Assembly: GCA_011774835.1 (NCBI GenBank)
Contig: JAACAK010000046.1
Span: 30,459 to 94,458 of the forward strand
Length of the DNA: 64,000 bases
Direction: 5' to 3'
Origin: Candidatus Kutchimonas denitrificans
GTDB taxonomy: Bacteria; Gemmatimonadota; Gemmatimonadetes; Palauibacterales; KS3-K002
Numbering within the stretch: position 1 is the first letter of the stretch; every line of letters begins with the position of its first letter. Below, one piece after another: positions 51,845-60,013 of this stretch. The position numbers and the translations under genes were made by a program. The notes under the pieces were generated by a model that saw only the letters and a list, made by a program, of their open reading frames with translations, ran no database searches and was not told where the DNA came from.

Positions 51845-53160
51845 GACCCCGCCTTCCAGTGGTCGCTTTCCTCCTCGGCGCGCTGAGTTCCGTCGCCTGC
51901 GAGCGTGAAGGGACCGTGATCGTCGAGCCCGGCGAGGCGCCGGGTCGCGCCGCGGCCACCCATTCGGTGGCCCTGACGCCCGCGATGACCGCCTGGATCG
52001 ACTCCACCTTCTCCGGGTTCACCGGTCCGGCGAACGCCACCTTCCTGCTGCTCCAAGAAGACACCAAAACTTTGACCAGCCGCGGACTCATCCGGTTCGA
52101 GTTCATCCAGGACTCGGTGTTCGTGTTCGACAGCCTTTCGGGACCGTTGCGATTCGACTCGGCTCGCATCGTCCTGAACATCGACACCGCCCGGACCATG
52201 CTCGGCTCCGTGCCTCCGCCACCCGGGAGTTGGCAACGGGCAACGACGCTGCAGGTGGTCGAAGTAACTCAGGATTGGGATCGCGGATCGGTTGACTGGG
52301 AGAACGCCGTCGACAGCGTCGGCTTCCAGGTGCCCTGGAACGGCGGACCCGGCGGCGCGTTCGGCAGGGTCCTCGGCGACACCACGCTGACCGAGGCCGC
52401 GGACAGCCTGGTGATCTGGTTGGACGTGGACACGGACTCGCTGCTGCGGGACTGGCTGGATACGATGACCGTGAATCGAGGGATCGGCCTGGTGGTGACC
52501 GACACCGGGAGCGTGACCCTGCAGCTGCCCCGGATCGAGTACAACATCGTCCCCGAGTCCGAGCCCGATACGGCCATCCGGCTCAGCGTGCTGGCTACCG
52601 ATGGCACGTTCATCTTCGACGCGCCGGCCGTAGGGTCCGCCGCCGGTGTTCTGCGCGTGGGTGGCGTCGAGGGGTGGCGATCGTTTCTCAGCATCACGGT
52701 GCCCGATTCTCTGCCGGTCGAAGGTACGGGCGAGCTGGAGTCGGTGCGCGGCGCGACGATCAACCGTGCGGACCTCTTCCTCATCAGCCGGCCGCCGCCG
52801 GACCCGCCGTTCGCCGCCGACCAGAATTTCTTTGCCACCGCGTACACCCTGGTGGACGACTTCACCGTGCTCGGCGCCAAGACCCCGGTGGGCAGGCTGC
52901 TCGCAGGCAGCGATGCGGAACTGCAGGTCGATTCGCTGATGGCCGGCGACACGATCGCGATGAACATCACGCGCCGTGTGCAGACCTGGGCCGACCTGCC
53001 CGACGATTCGGTCGCGCCGCCGCTGCGACTGTCGATCCGCGGCCTGTTCGAAGCCACGACGTTCGGGTTCTGGGAGTTCGGCGCCGCCGACGGCGACCCG
53101 GCATACGCGCCCGTGTTGCGGATCGTCTTCACCCCGCCGACGGAGTTCACACTGCCATGA
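51841..53160 (+). CDS. lipoprotein of unknown function
   Basis: A 439-aa lipoprotein: a signal ending in SSVAC (residue 20 is the lipid-modified cysteine) and then a serine/threonine- and aspartate-rich beta protein. A segment with VVEVTQDWDRGSVDWENAVDSVGFQVPW recalls the DNRLRE-type jelly-roll domains of large extracellular or cell-surface proteins, and MNITRRVQTW and VRIVFTPP near the end are compatible with a beta sandwich. No catalytic motif is seen. It overlaps the outer-membrane protein gene by four bases, so the pair probably works together. Confidence 0.65.
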   Translation: MRPRLPVVAFLLGALSSVACEREGTVIVEPGEAPGRAAATHSVALTPAMTAWIDSTFSGFTGPANATFLLLQEDTKTLTSRGLIRFEFIQDSVFVFDSLSGPLRFDSARIVLNIDTARTMLGSVPPPPGSWQRATTLQVVEVTQDWDRGSVDWENAVDSVGFQVPWNGGPGGAFGRVLGDTTLTEAADSLVIWLDVDTDSLLRDWLDTMTVNRGIGLVVTDTGSVTLQLPRIEYNIVPESEPDTAIRLSVLATDGTFIFDAPAVGSAAGVLRVGGVEGWRSFLSITVPDSLPVEGTGELESVRGATINRADLFLISRPPPDPPFAADQNFFATAYTLVDDFTVLGAKTPVGRLLAGSDAELQVDSLMAGDTIAMNITRRVQTWADLPDDSVAPPLRLSIRGLFEATTFGFWEFGAADGDPAYAPVLRIVFTPPTEFTLP

Positions 53161-54329
53161 TCCGTCCACGGCACTTCGTTCTTCTCGTCGTCGCGGCCGT
53201 CACGCTGACGCCTTCCGTCGCACGTGGGCAATCGGAGACCGGAGCCCGCCTGCTCGGCAACGTGGGTCTCGGCCGCCCGACCCGACCGATCGACTCGCGA
53301 TCGGCGGGGATGGGAGGCATCGCGGTGGCGCTCCACGGGTCGAACGGTTCGATGGTCAATCCGGCGGCGCTGACCAGCATCGCGATCTCCGGCGTCTGGG
53401 TCGCCTTCTCGCCGGAGAACCGCAACGTCGACGGTGTGGTGGCGTCGGGTGACATCACCACGGCCCAGTTCCCGCTGATCCGGATGGCGATCCCGTTCGG
53501 GGAGCGGTGGGTGGTTGGGGCCGGGTTCGGCAGCTACCTGAACCAGGATTGGGGCGTCCAGTTCATCGACACCCTGCGCCTCTCCACGGGCGATGTGGCG
53601 TTCAGGGAAGATCGGACGTCGGAGGGCGGCATCTCGCAGTTCCGGGTCGATGTCGGCCGCCGGATGTCGGGCAAGCTGGCCATAGGCGTGGGCGGCATCT
53701 TCTACTTCGGCAAAACGCGGCTGGAGGTCGAGCGCGCCTTCTCGAGCGCCTCCGGTTTGACCGGGTATCGATCGACCGAGGGGATCGAGTACGAGGGTTG
53801 GGGGATCAGTCTGGGTACCCTGTGGCGGCCGATTCCGGACATGATCGTCGGCGCCGCCGGCAGCTGGGGGGCGGCTCTCGACGTCGAGGCCGACAGCAGC
53901 GGCAGCAGCAAGAGCTTCGACCAGCCGCTGACGCTCGACCTGGGGGCCTCGTGGCAGCTGGCGCCCGACTTGCTCGTCGCCCTCTCCGCCGGTTGGGCGA
54001 ACTGGTCGGCCGTGGGCGACGATCTGGAGACTCCCGGCGCCTCGGACCTCTGGCGCTTCGCAGTCGGCAGCGAGTTCCGTCTGCTTGGCAATCGGACCAC
54101 GCAGCTCCACGGTCGGCTGGGTGGTCGGCTCCAGCAGCTGCCGTTCCGCCTGCGGCGTGGCGCGCCGTGGGAACGCGCGCTGACCCTGGGGCTCGGAAGC
54201 CGGTTCCGCGGCGGCCTGGGCCGGGTGGACCTGGCGGTGGAGTTCGGCAAGCGGGGAGAGAAGGACACGAACGACCTGGAGGAGAACTTCACCCGCTGGA
54301 CGTTCTCCGTCTCCGTCTTCGCGAACTAG
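53157..54329 (+). CDS. FadL-like outer-membrane beta-barrel protein
   Basis: A 390-aa protein with a signal peptide (FVLLVVAAVTLTPSVARGQ). The start of the mature protein, SAGMGGIAVALHGSNGSMVNPAALTSI, is the hallmark of the FadL/OMPP1 family, where an N-terminal hatch blocks the barrel. Alternating hydrophobic strands run to the end (TRWTFSVSVFAN), with an aromatic residue near the C-terminus. Such proteins import hydrophobic compounds. It is 11 bases before mtaB. Confidence 0.8.
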   Translation: MIRPRHFVLLVVAAVTLTPSVARGQSETGARLLGNVGLGRPTRPIDSRSAGMGGIAVALHGSNGSMVNPAALTSIAISGVWVAFSPENRNVDGVVASGDITTAQFPLIRMAIPFGERWVVGAGFGSYLNQDWGVQFIDTLRLSTGDVAFREDRTSEGGISQFRVDVGRRMSGKLAIGVGGIFYFGKTRLEVERAFSSASGLTGYRSTEGIEYEGWGISLGTLWRPIPDMIVGAAGSWGAALDVEADSSGSSKSFDQPLTLDLGASWQLAPDLLVALSAGWANWSAVGDDLETPGASDLWRFAVGSEFRLLGNRTTQLHGRLGGRLQQLPFRLRRGAPWERALTLGLGSRFRGGLGRVDLAVEFGKRGEKDTNDLEENFTRWTFSVSVFAN

Positions 54330-54340
54330 ACTAGACCAAC

Positions 54341-55627
54341 ATGATCACGCCACACACGCGACGTCCGCGGCGCATCTATCTCCACACCTTCGGCTGTCGA
54401 GCCAACCAGTACGACACGGAGCGCATGCGCCAGCTCCTCGAGCTGCGTGGCTGTGAGACGGTCGACGATCCCGGGTTGGCCGACGCGGTCGTCGTCAACA
54501 GCTGCACGGTGACGGGCAACGCGGATTCGGAGCTGCGCCGTTACGTGCGCCGGGTGGGCCGGCGCGGCGACGGCGCGCTGCCGGTGGTGGTGGCGGGCTG
54601 TGCGACCGCGGTGGCCGCCGAATCGATCCGCGGGCTGGACGGCGTCAGCGCCGTGGTCCCAGGGCAGGATCCCGAGGCGGTGGCCAACTCGCTGGGCGTC
54701 TTTCCGCGGACCGCCGCCGAGATGGCTCCGGCCACCCTCGACCGGGCGGAGCGCGGGACCCGCGCCTGGCTCAAGGTTCAGGACGGCTGCGACCTCAACT
54801 GCTCGTACTGCATCATCCGGGTCGCCCGTGGCCGCAGCCGGTCACGCTCGCCCGACGAGATCGTGGCGGAGGCCCAGCGCCTCGCCGAGCATCACCCGGA
54901 GATCTCTCTCACCGGCATCCACATCGGACTCTATGGCAAGGACTCGAAGCCCCGAGTCACCCTGGCCGCACTGGTCGAAACGCTGCTCGAGCGGGTACCC
55001 GACGTCCGCTTTCGCATCGGCTCCCTCGAGTGCAACCAGCTGGACGACGCGATCATCGACCTGATGGCGGACTCTGACGGCCGCCTGGCGCCGCACCTGC
55101 ACGTCCCGCTGCAGAGCGGCAGCGACGCCGTGCTGCGCGGCATGCGGCGCGCCTATCGCGCCGAGCGCTATCGGGCCCGAGTCGAGCGGCTGGCCGAGCG
55201 GATCGTGCCGCTGGGGCTCGGGACCGACGTCATCGTCGGGTTCCCCGGGGAAACCGATGGGGACCACAGGCGAACCGTCGAACTGATCGAGTCGCTGCCG
55301 TTCACCTACGTCCACGTTTTCCCATACTCCGATCGAAGCGGCACCGACGCCGAGGACCTGCCGGATCGCCTGCCCGAGCGGGTGAAGACCGAGCGGTCCC
55401 GGGAGATCCGCGCGCTGGTGGGCGACAAGGCCCGGGCCCACCGCCGCGCCCGGCTCGGCACGCTGGCCCGGGTGGTGCTAGAGGGGGACGCCGACGAGGT
55501 CGCGGTGACCGGCGACTACCTCAAGATGCCCGCTCTTGATAGTTTGAGAGCGTTGGGCCGGCGCCTGCGCACGGCGCGAATCGAATCGGACGGCAACGGC
55601 GGCCTGGTGGCCGCCGGCGAGGGGTAG
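54341..55627 (+). CDS. mtaB: tRNA t6A37 methylthiotransferase MtaB
   Basis: A 428-aa radical-SAM methylthiotransferase. The N-terminal UPF0004 domain has the three cluster cysteines in HTFGCRANQYD, NSCTVTG and AGCATA. The radical-SAM cluster is CDLNCSYC. HLHVPLQSGSDAVLRGMRRAY is shared by the family, and a TRAM-like segment ends the protein. It converts t6A37 to ms2t6A37. FGCRxN in place of the YGCQMN of MiaB marks MtaB. It is seven bases before miaB. Confidence 0.93.
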   Translation: MITPHTRRPRRIYLHTFGCRANQYDTERMRQLLELRGCETVDDPGLADAVVVNSCTVTGNADSELRRYVRRVGRRGDGALPVVVAGCATAVAAESIRGLDGVSAVVPGQDPEAVANSLGVFPRTAAEMAPATLDRAERGTRAWLKVQDGCDLNCSYCIIRVARGRSRSRSPDEIVAEAQRLAEHHPEISLTGIHIGLYGKDSKPRVTLAALVETLLERVPDVRFRIGSLECNQLDDAIIDLMADSDGRLAPHLHVPLQSGSDAVLRGMRRAYRAERYRARVERLAERIVPLGLGTDVIVGFPGETDGDHRRTVELIESLPFTYVHVFPYSDRSGTDAEDLPDRLPERVKTERSREIRALVGDKARAHRRARLGTLARVVLEGDADEVAVTGDYLKMPALDSLRALGRRLRTARIESDGNGGLVAAGEG

Positions 55628-55636
55628 TTCTCCGTG

Positions 55637-56950
55637 ATGCGCAAGAAGCTCTGGGTCGAGACCTACGGCTGCCAGATGAACGTCGCCGACAGCGAGCTGA
55701 TGGAGGGCGTGCTGGCGGCAAACGGGTACGACCAGGTCGAAGCGCCCGAGCAGGCCGACGTCATCCTGGTCAACACCTGCGCCATCCGCGAGCACGCCGA
55801 GCAGCGGGTGCTGGGCCGGGTGGCCGAGCTCAACCGGGTGAAGCAGTCGCGGCCCGAGACCGTGATCGGCGTCTGCGGCTGCATGGCCCAGCGCCTCGGC
55901 GAACGGCTCATCGAGCGGGCTCAGTACGTCGACATGGTGATCGGGCCCGACGCCTACCGCTCGCTCCCCCAGCTGATCGAGCAGGCGGCCCAGTCCGACG
56001 GCGGCGTCGTCGATGTGGACCTGCGGCCGTCGGAGAACTACGAGGGGCTGGAGACGCGGCGGCAGTCCCGGGTCTCCGCCTGGATCCCGATCCAGCGCGG
56101 CTGCAACTACCGCTGCACCTTCTGCATCGTCCCCTATACCCGGGGCGATGAGAAGAACCGCGAGCCCGGCGCCGTGCTGGAAGAGGTCGAACGGCTCGCA
56201 GGGCAGGGGATCACCGAGTTCACCCTGCTGGGCCAGACCGTCAACTCGTACCGTCACGGCGACTGGGACTTCCCCCGGCTGCTCCGCGCCGTCGCCCGGC
56301 TCCCCGGCGTCCGCCGCGTCCGCTTCACCTCGCCGCACCCCAACGACCTGACCCCTGAGCTGGTCGAGACGATGGCCGAGGAGCCGGCGGTCTGCCCCCA
56401 GCTCCACCTGCCGGTCCAGTCGGGCTCGAACGCGGTATTGAAGCGGATGGTGCGGCGCTACACCCGGGAGGAGTACCTGGAGAAGGTCGAACTGCTGCGC
56501 CGCCGCATCCCCGAGATCGCCCTGACCACCGACATCATCGTCGGCTTCCCCGGCGAGGACGAGGACGACTTCGAGGCGACGCTCGACCTGGTCCGCCAGG
56601 TCCGCTACGACGACACCTTCACGTTTCGCTACTCGCCACGGGAGGGGACGCCATCGACCCGGATGAACGGGGACCTGATAGTTGAACAGGAGGTCGCCCA
56701 GGAGCGTCTGGAGCGGTTGATCGAGCTGGTGCGCCGGATCGCCGCCGAGAAGAACGTCGCCGAGGTGGGCCGCACCGTCGAGGTACTGGTCGAGAAGCCG
56801 GCCAAGCGCGGCGACCTGATGCAAGCCCGGACCGAGACCAACAAGGTGGTGCTGATTTCCGGACCCGAAGACTGGATCGGCCGCTACCTGAAGGTTGCCC
56901 TCACCGGGACCACCGGCGCCACGTTCACCGGGTTCCCCATCGAGCCATGA
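55637..56950 (+). CDS. miaB: tRNA i6A37 methylthiotransferase MiaB
   Basis: A 437-aa radical-SAM enzyme that makes ms2i6A37. N-terminal cluster cysteines in ETYGCQMNVADSE, NTCAIREHAE and CGCMAQR; radical-SAM cluster CNYRCTFC; LHLPVQSGSNAVLKRM; TRAM domain with VEVLVEKPAKR near the C-terminus. Two adjacent starts exist, GTG 55634 and ATG 55637; the ATG is taken. It follows mtaB and precedes the small LapA-like gene, with a four-base overlap. Confidence 0.95.
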   Translation: MRKKLWVETYGCQMNVADSELMEGVLAANGYDQVEAPEQADVILVNTCAIREHAEQRVLGRVAELNRVKQSRPETVIGVCGCMAQRLGERLIERAQYVDMVIGPDAYRSLPQLIEQAAQSDGGVVDVDLRPSENYEGLETRRQSRVSAWIPIQRGCNYRCTFCIVPYTRGDEKNREPGAVLEEVERLAGQGITEFTLLGQTVNSYRHGDWDFPRLLRAVARLPGVRRVRFTSPHPNDLTPELVETMAEEPAVCPQLHLPVQSGSNAVLKRMVRRYTREEYLEKVELLRRRIPEIALTTDIIVGFPGEDEDDFEATLDLVRQVRYDDTFTFRYSPREGTPSTRMNGDLIVEQEVAQERLERLIELVRRIAAEKNVAEVGRTVEVLVEKPAKRGDLMQARTETNKVVLISGPEDWIGRYLKVALTGTTGATFTGFPIEP

Positions 56951-57276
56951 ACCGACGCGACCTGCTGATGCGGATCGCCGGTGGCCTGCTGATCGTGGTC
57001 GCCCTCGCCTGGTTCGCCTACGTCAACTCGGGCGAGCAGGTCGACGTCGACTTCGGCCTCTTCGCCATCCGCTCGGTCTCCCTCTCGCTGGTCATCTACG
57101 GCGCGATCGTTGTGGGAATGGTCTTCATGCTGGCGGTGAGCCTGCGCGGCGATGTCCGGACCGGCAAAGCGCTGGAGCGCTACGACCAGATCGCCGCCGA
57201 CGTCCTCCGCGACATCGAAGAGGACGGCGAGAGCGTCGAGCGCGAGGTCGTGAAGAAGGAAGCCGAGAAGACCTGA
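56947..57276 (+). CDS. LapA-domain inner-membrane protein
   Basis: A 109-aa protein with two membrane helices (about 10-24 and 42-68) flanking the conserved hydrophilic turn NSGEQVDVDFGLF, which is the LapA/DUF1049 pattern. The cytoplasmic tail is charged and heptad-like (DQIAADVLRDIEEDGESVEREVVKKEAEK). In E. coli, LapA works with LapB in regulating lipopolysaccharide synthesis; a role here is inference. Confidence 0.8.
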   Translation: MNRRDLLMRIAGGLLIVVALAWFAYVNSGEQVDVDFGLFAIRSVSLSLVIYGAIVVGMVFMLAVSLRGDVRTGKALERYDQIAADVLRDIEEDGESVEREVVKKEAEKT

Positions 57277-57420
57277 TCGCTACGAGTTTCCCACCTGATA
57301 ACTTTGCTCATCCCCCCGATCGCCGCCCTCTCGCTCTGATGTCGTAGGGCAGACAACGGAGCAAAGCCCGTGTCCCCATCCGAGACACCGGACCGAGATC
57401 TGTTCTCACCCCGGTGCTGT

Positions 57421-57449
57421 TGCGGCCAGATCGTAAGCCGCTTATGTTA
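57421..57449 (+). promoter_or_regulatory. possible promoter of the AbiEii-type pair, leaderless
   Basis: TTGCGG (57421-57426) and TATGTT (57444-57449) have 17 bases between. The -10 lies only four bases before the ATG at 57454, so the message would start at or near the start codon. No ribosome-binding site precedes that ATG. Both facts fit a leaderless transcript. Confidence 0.4.
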
Positions 57450-57453
57450 TAGC

Positions 57454-57717
57454 ATGAGCGAGATCCGCAGGTATCTGGCCGAGATTGGCCGCAGGGGCGG
57501 CCGCAAGAGCCGCCGGACGCTGGACCCGGCCACCGCCCGAGACATGGTGCGGGTGCGTGAGGCACGTCGGGCCTTCCGGCGTTACCGCGCTCGCTGCTTC
57601 TGGTTCAGTCGCCCTGATCTGGAGATCGGGCTGGCGGACGTCCCGTGGGTGGCCGAACAGCTCATGAAGCACGGCGATCGCGAGGCGTGGCGGATTGGGG
57701 CGCGGCTGTGCCGCTGA
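57454..57717 (+). CDS. small basic protein, probable partner of AbiEii-type toxin
   Basis: An 87-aa very basic protein with IRRYLAEIGRRGGRKSRRTLDP at the N-terminus and a C-terminal segment LADVPWVAEQLMKHGDREAW. I do not know a named family. Its position, overlapping the nucleotidyltransferase toxin gene by 10 bases, and its size make it the likely antitoxin or co-factor. It is preceded by a short AT-rich patch and no Shine-Dalgarno sequence. Confidence 0.6.
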   Translation: MSEIRRYLAEIGRRGGRKSRRTLDPATARDMVRVREARRAFRRYRARCFWFSRPDLEIGLADVPWVAEQLMKHGDREAWRIGARLCR

Positions 57718-58523
57718 CCGAGTTTCAGCGTCGGCTGCTGGCCGAGTTGGCGGCCTCGGCGGCGGCCGACGAGCGCTATCTGGCTGGCGGGGCCGCGCTC
57801 CATTTCTCGCTGAATTCCACCCGGTACAGCGACGACTTGGACTTTTTCCACGACTCGGTGGCCCGGGTGGGGAAGGCCTTCGAGGCGGACCGGGCGCGTT
57901 TGGAGGGGGTGGGCTACGAGGTCGAGGTCGGGTCGAGCCTCCCCGGCTTCGTCCGGGCCGTGGTGAGCCGTGGGGCGGAGGCCACCCGGGTCGATTGGGC
58001 CCACGAATCCGCTTGGCGCTTCATGCCCCTGGTTCGGGACCCGCTCGGCGGACTCCTTCTTCATCCGGTGGATTTGGCCGTGAACAAGGTGCTCGTGCTG
58101 GCGGGTCGCGACGAGGCCCGGGACTTTGTCGACATCCTCTTCGTGCATCGTCACGTGCTTCCGCTGGCAGGTCTTTGCTGGGCAGCCGCGGGGAAGGATC
58201 CCGGGTTCACACCCCTCTCCCTCCTGGAGCTCCTCAAACGCCGGGGGCGCCACCGCCCGCAAGAGATCGAGAAGCTGAACCTTGCCGAGCCGTTCGATCT
58301 CGTCGAGGCGAAGCAGGATTGGCTGCAGGCCCTGGCGAGCGCCGAGGCGTTCGCCAGGGAGCGGCCGCCCGAGGAGTTGGGTTGCCTCTATTATTCCGAA
58401 GCCGAGGATCGGTTCATGCTGCCAGAGCCGGGAGTTTCCCTGGAGGCACAGGGTCTGAAGCCGCACTTCGGATCCCCGGGGGGCGTGATTCCACAGGTCG
58501 TCGCCGAGGAAGAAGGGGATTGA
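57708..58523 (+). CDS. nucleotidyltransferase toxin of the AbiEii/AbiGii type
   Basis: A 271-aa protein with YLAGGAALHFSLNSTRYSDDLDFF, which holds the GGxAL and S-x-DLDFF elements of the AbiEii nucleotidyltransferase fold, and later HPVDLAVNKVLVLAGRDEARDFVDIL, the matching C-terminal signature (NK, RD.xDl). AbiEii toxins transfer nucleotides to tRNA or other targets and give phage defence or stabilise DNA. The start is a GTG at 57708 inside the partner gene; an upstream extension is open but unlike the family. Confidence 0.8.
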   Translation: MPLTEFQRRLLAELAASAAADERYLAGGAALHFSLNSTRYSDDLDFFHDSVARVGKAFEADRARLEGVGYEVEVGSSLPGFVRAVVSRGAEATRVDWAHESAWRFMPLVRDPLGGLLLHPVDLAVNKVLVLAGRDEARDFVDILFVHRHVLPLAGLCWAAAGKDPGFTPLSLLELLKRRGRHRPQEIEKLNLAEPFDLVEAKQDWLQALASAEAFARERPPEELGCLYYSEAEDRFMLPEPGVSLEAQGLKPHFGSPGGVIPQVVAEEEGD

Positions 58524-58693
58524 TCTCAGCCTCACAGCCGCCGTATCTCTCCCGGCGCCGCCGCAAGCCCGACTGCCCCACGAGCGATAAGCAGCAGATT
58601 ACGAACGACAGTTAAGTGTCCGTCGGTGATGCCTGGTCCGTCGTTGGCTACCGGATCTGGTGTAAAGGATGTTGGCGCTTCTCTTCGATCAGC

Positions 58694-58780
58694 GTTCCCA
58701 CATTCCCAACTTCCCGAATCCCGGAGTCCCCGAATAACCAATCCCGAAATCCCGAACTCCCGATATCCACCCTCCCAACA
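58694..58780. repeat. intergenic CCCGAATCCC-type repeat tract
   Basis: The 258-base gap 58524-58781 carries no gene. Its right part is a C-rich tract with CCCGAATCCC, CCCCGAATAACC, ATCCCGAAATCCCGAACTCCCGA, the inverse of the GGGGATTC tandems at 22213-22250 and 49261-49290. It has only one arm, so no hairpin forms. It lies against the stop codon of the minus-strand hydrolase gene. Confidence 0.55.
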
Positions 58781-58781
58781 C

Positions 58782-59873
58782 TCACACGCCAGCCAGCGCC
58801 ACCAGCAGTCTCCCCAGAAAATCCCGCGTCCGCTCGATGCTCTCCGGCAACGTCAGCGGATCGTGCACTCCCCCGTCGTACAGATAGAACTCGAACCCCG
58901 GCTCACCGCGACCCAGCTCCTGCATCGTCTCGATCAGGCTCTCCGCCTGGCTGACCTCGACGGTCATGTCGTCGATCCCGTGATGGATCTGGAGTTGCGG
59001 CAGCCGCTCGGCGAACAGAACACTCGAGCGCCGCACCAGCTCCGGCCGCACGTCGGCGATGGTCAGCTCGCCCCGCTGCAGCGGCTCGATGTAGACCGAA
59101 TCGAGATGCGTCAGGCCCGGCAAGTCCCGTAGCTCTCCCAGCAGCGCCTCCTCGACGATCCCCTGGATGAACGGATCGAACAAGTCGGTGGGCCCGAAGA
59201 ACTCGACCACGATATCGATCCGTGGATCACGCTCCGCCATGAGCAGAGCGACGCCCGCCCCGCGGCTGAACCCCAGCAGCGCGATCCGGTCGGCGTCGGC
59301 CTCGGGTGCGATGTCCAGCGTCACGTTGAGCAAGGCCAGCGCGTCGTCCACGTCCCGATCCCACGGGCTGGGCGGCCCGTCGGAGTCGTAGCGGATGCCG
59401 TCGTAGACCAGCCGCTCGCTGCGGAACGACGGCGCCACGAAGATGAAGTTCGCCAGGTCGTCGCCCAGCACCACGGGCAGGAGCGGCAACAGAACGTCCA
59501 GGTTCTCGCCGTGATCGCCGCCGTGCAGGTACATGAGGACCGGCAGGCTGCCGGGCTGCGCGCCGTCGGGCACCAGCACGGCGCCGTAGTGGGTCACATC
59601 GCCCACGTCGTGAGTGACCACGCGGAGCCGGGTGTCCACCGTATTCAGGGTCAGGGGCGCGTCCACGATGACCTGTACGTTCTGGGCCGAGACGTCGCGG
59701 GTCGACCATTCCGCCAGTATCGCGTTGATCTCCGCGGCAGAAGGCGGGGCGAACAGCTCGGTCATGTTAACGCCGGCGACGATGCGATCCTCGGGCCCGG
59801 AGGAGTCGTCGCAGCCGAGGGCGATCGCGCTCGCGACGATCGAGAGGGCGATAAGGGCGCGGCGGGTGATCAT
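58782..59873 (-). CDS. alpha/beta-hydrolase lipoprotein
   Basis: A 363-aa protein. A lipoprotein signal ends in AIALGC (C21). The mature protein is an alpha/beta hydrolase of the S9/dienelactone type: oxyanion region LMYLHGGDHGEN, nucleophile GFSRGAGVALL, an aspartate candidate in HHGIDDMTVEV and a histidine in DGGVHDPLTLP. It is probably an esterase or peptidase at the cell surface or in the periplasm; its substrate is unknown. There is no clear ribosome-binding site; an octamer repeat sits just before its start. Confidence 0.8.
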   Translation of the reverse strand: MITRRALIALSIVASAIALGCDDSSGPEDRIVAGVNMTELFAPPSAAEINAILAEWSTRDVSAQNVQVIVDAPLTLNTVDTRLRVVTHDVGDVTHYGAVLVPDGAQPGSLPVLMYLHGGDHGENLDVLLPLLPVVLGDDLANFIFVAPSFRSERLVYDGIRYDSDGPPSPWDRDVDDALALLNVTLDIAPEADADRIALLGFSRGAGVALLMAERDPRIDIVVEFFGPTDLFDPFIQGIVEEALLGELRDLPGLTHLDSVYIEPLQRGELTIADVRPELVRRSSVLFAERLPQLQIHHGIDDMTVEVSQAESLIETMQELGRGEPGFEFYLYDGGVHDPLTLPESIERTRDFLGRLLVALAGV

Positions 59874-59885
59874 GTCAGTCGATCG

Positions 59886-59917
59886 GTGCGTTAGTGCGTC
59901 AGTGCGTTAGTGCGTTG
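59886..59917. repeat. octamer tandem repeat GTGCGTTA, four copies
   Basis: GTGCGTTA GTGCGTCA GTGCGTTA GTGCGTTG run without gap on the plus strand, with a partial fifth copy. The tract starts 13 bases upstream of the hydrolase ATG on the minus strand, where a Shine-Dalgarno sequence would be, and lies about 100 bases before comEC. Confidence 0.85.
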
Positions 59918-60013
59918 GTGTTGGAACCATTGAGTCTCGGCGATCGAAGACGCCGGCGCAAGGCGGCGGTCGAATTTGATAATCGTGTGAGATGAGGTCG
60001 GGAGGTTGGGTGG

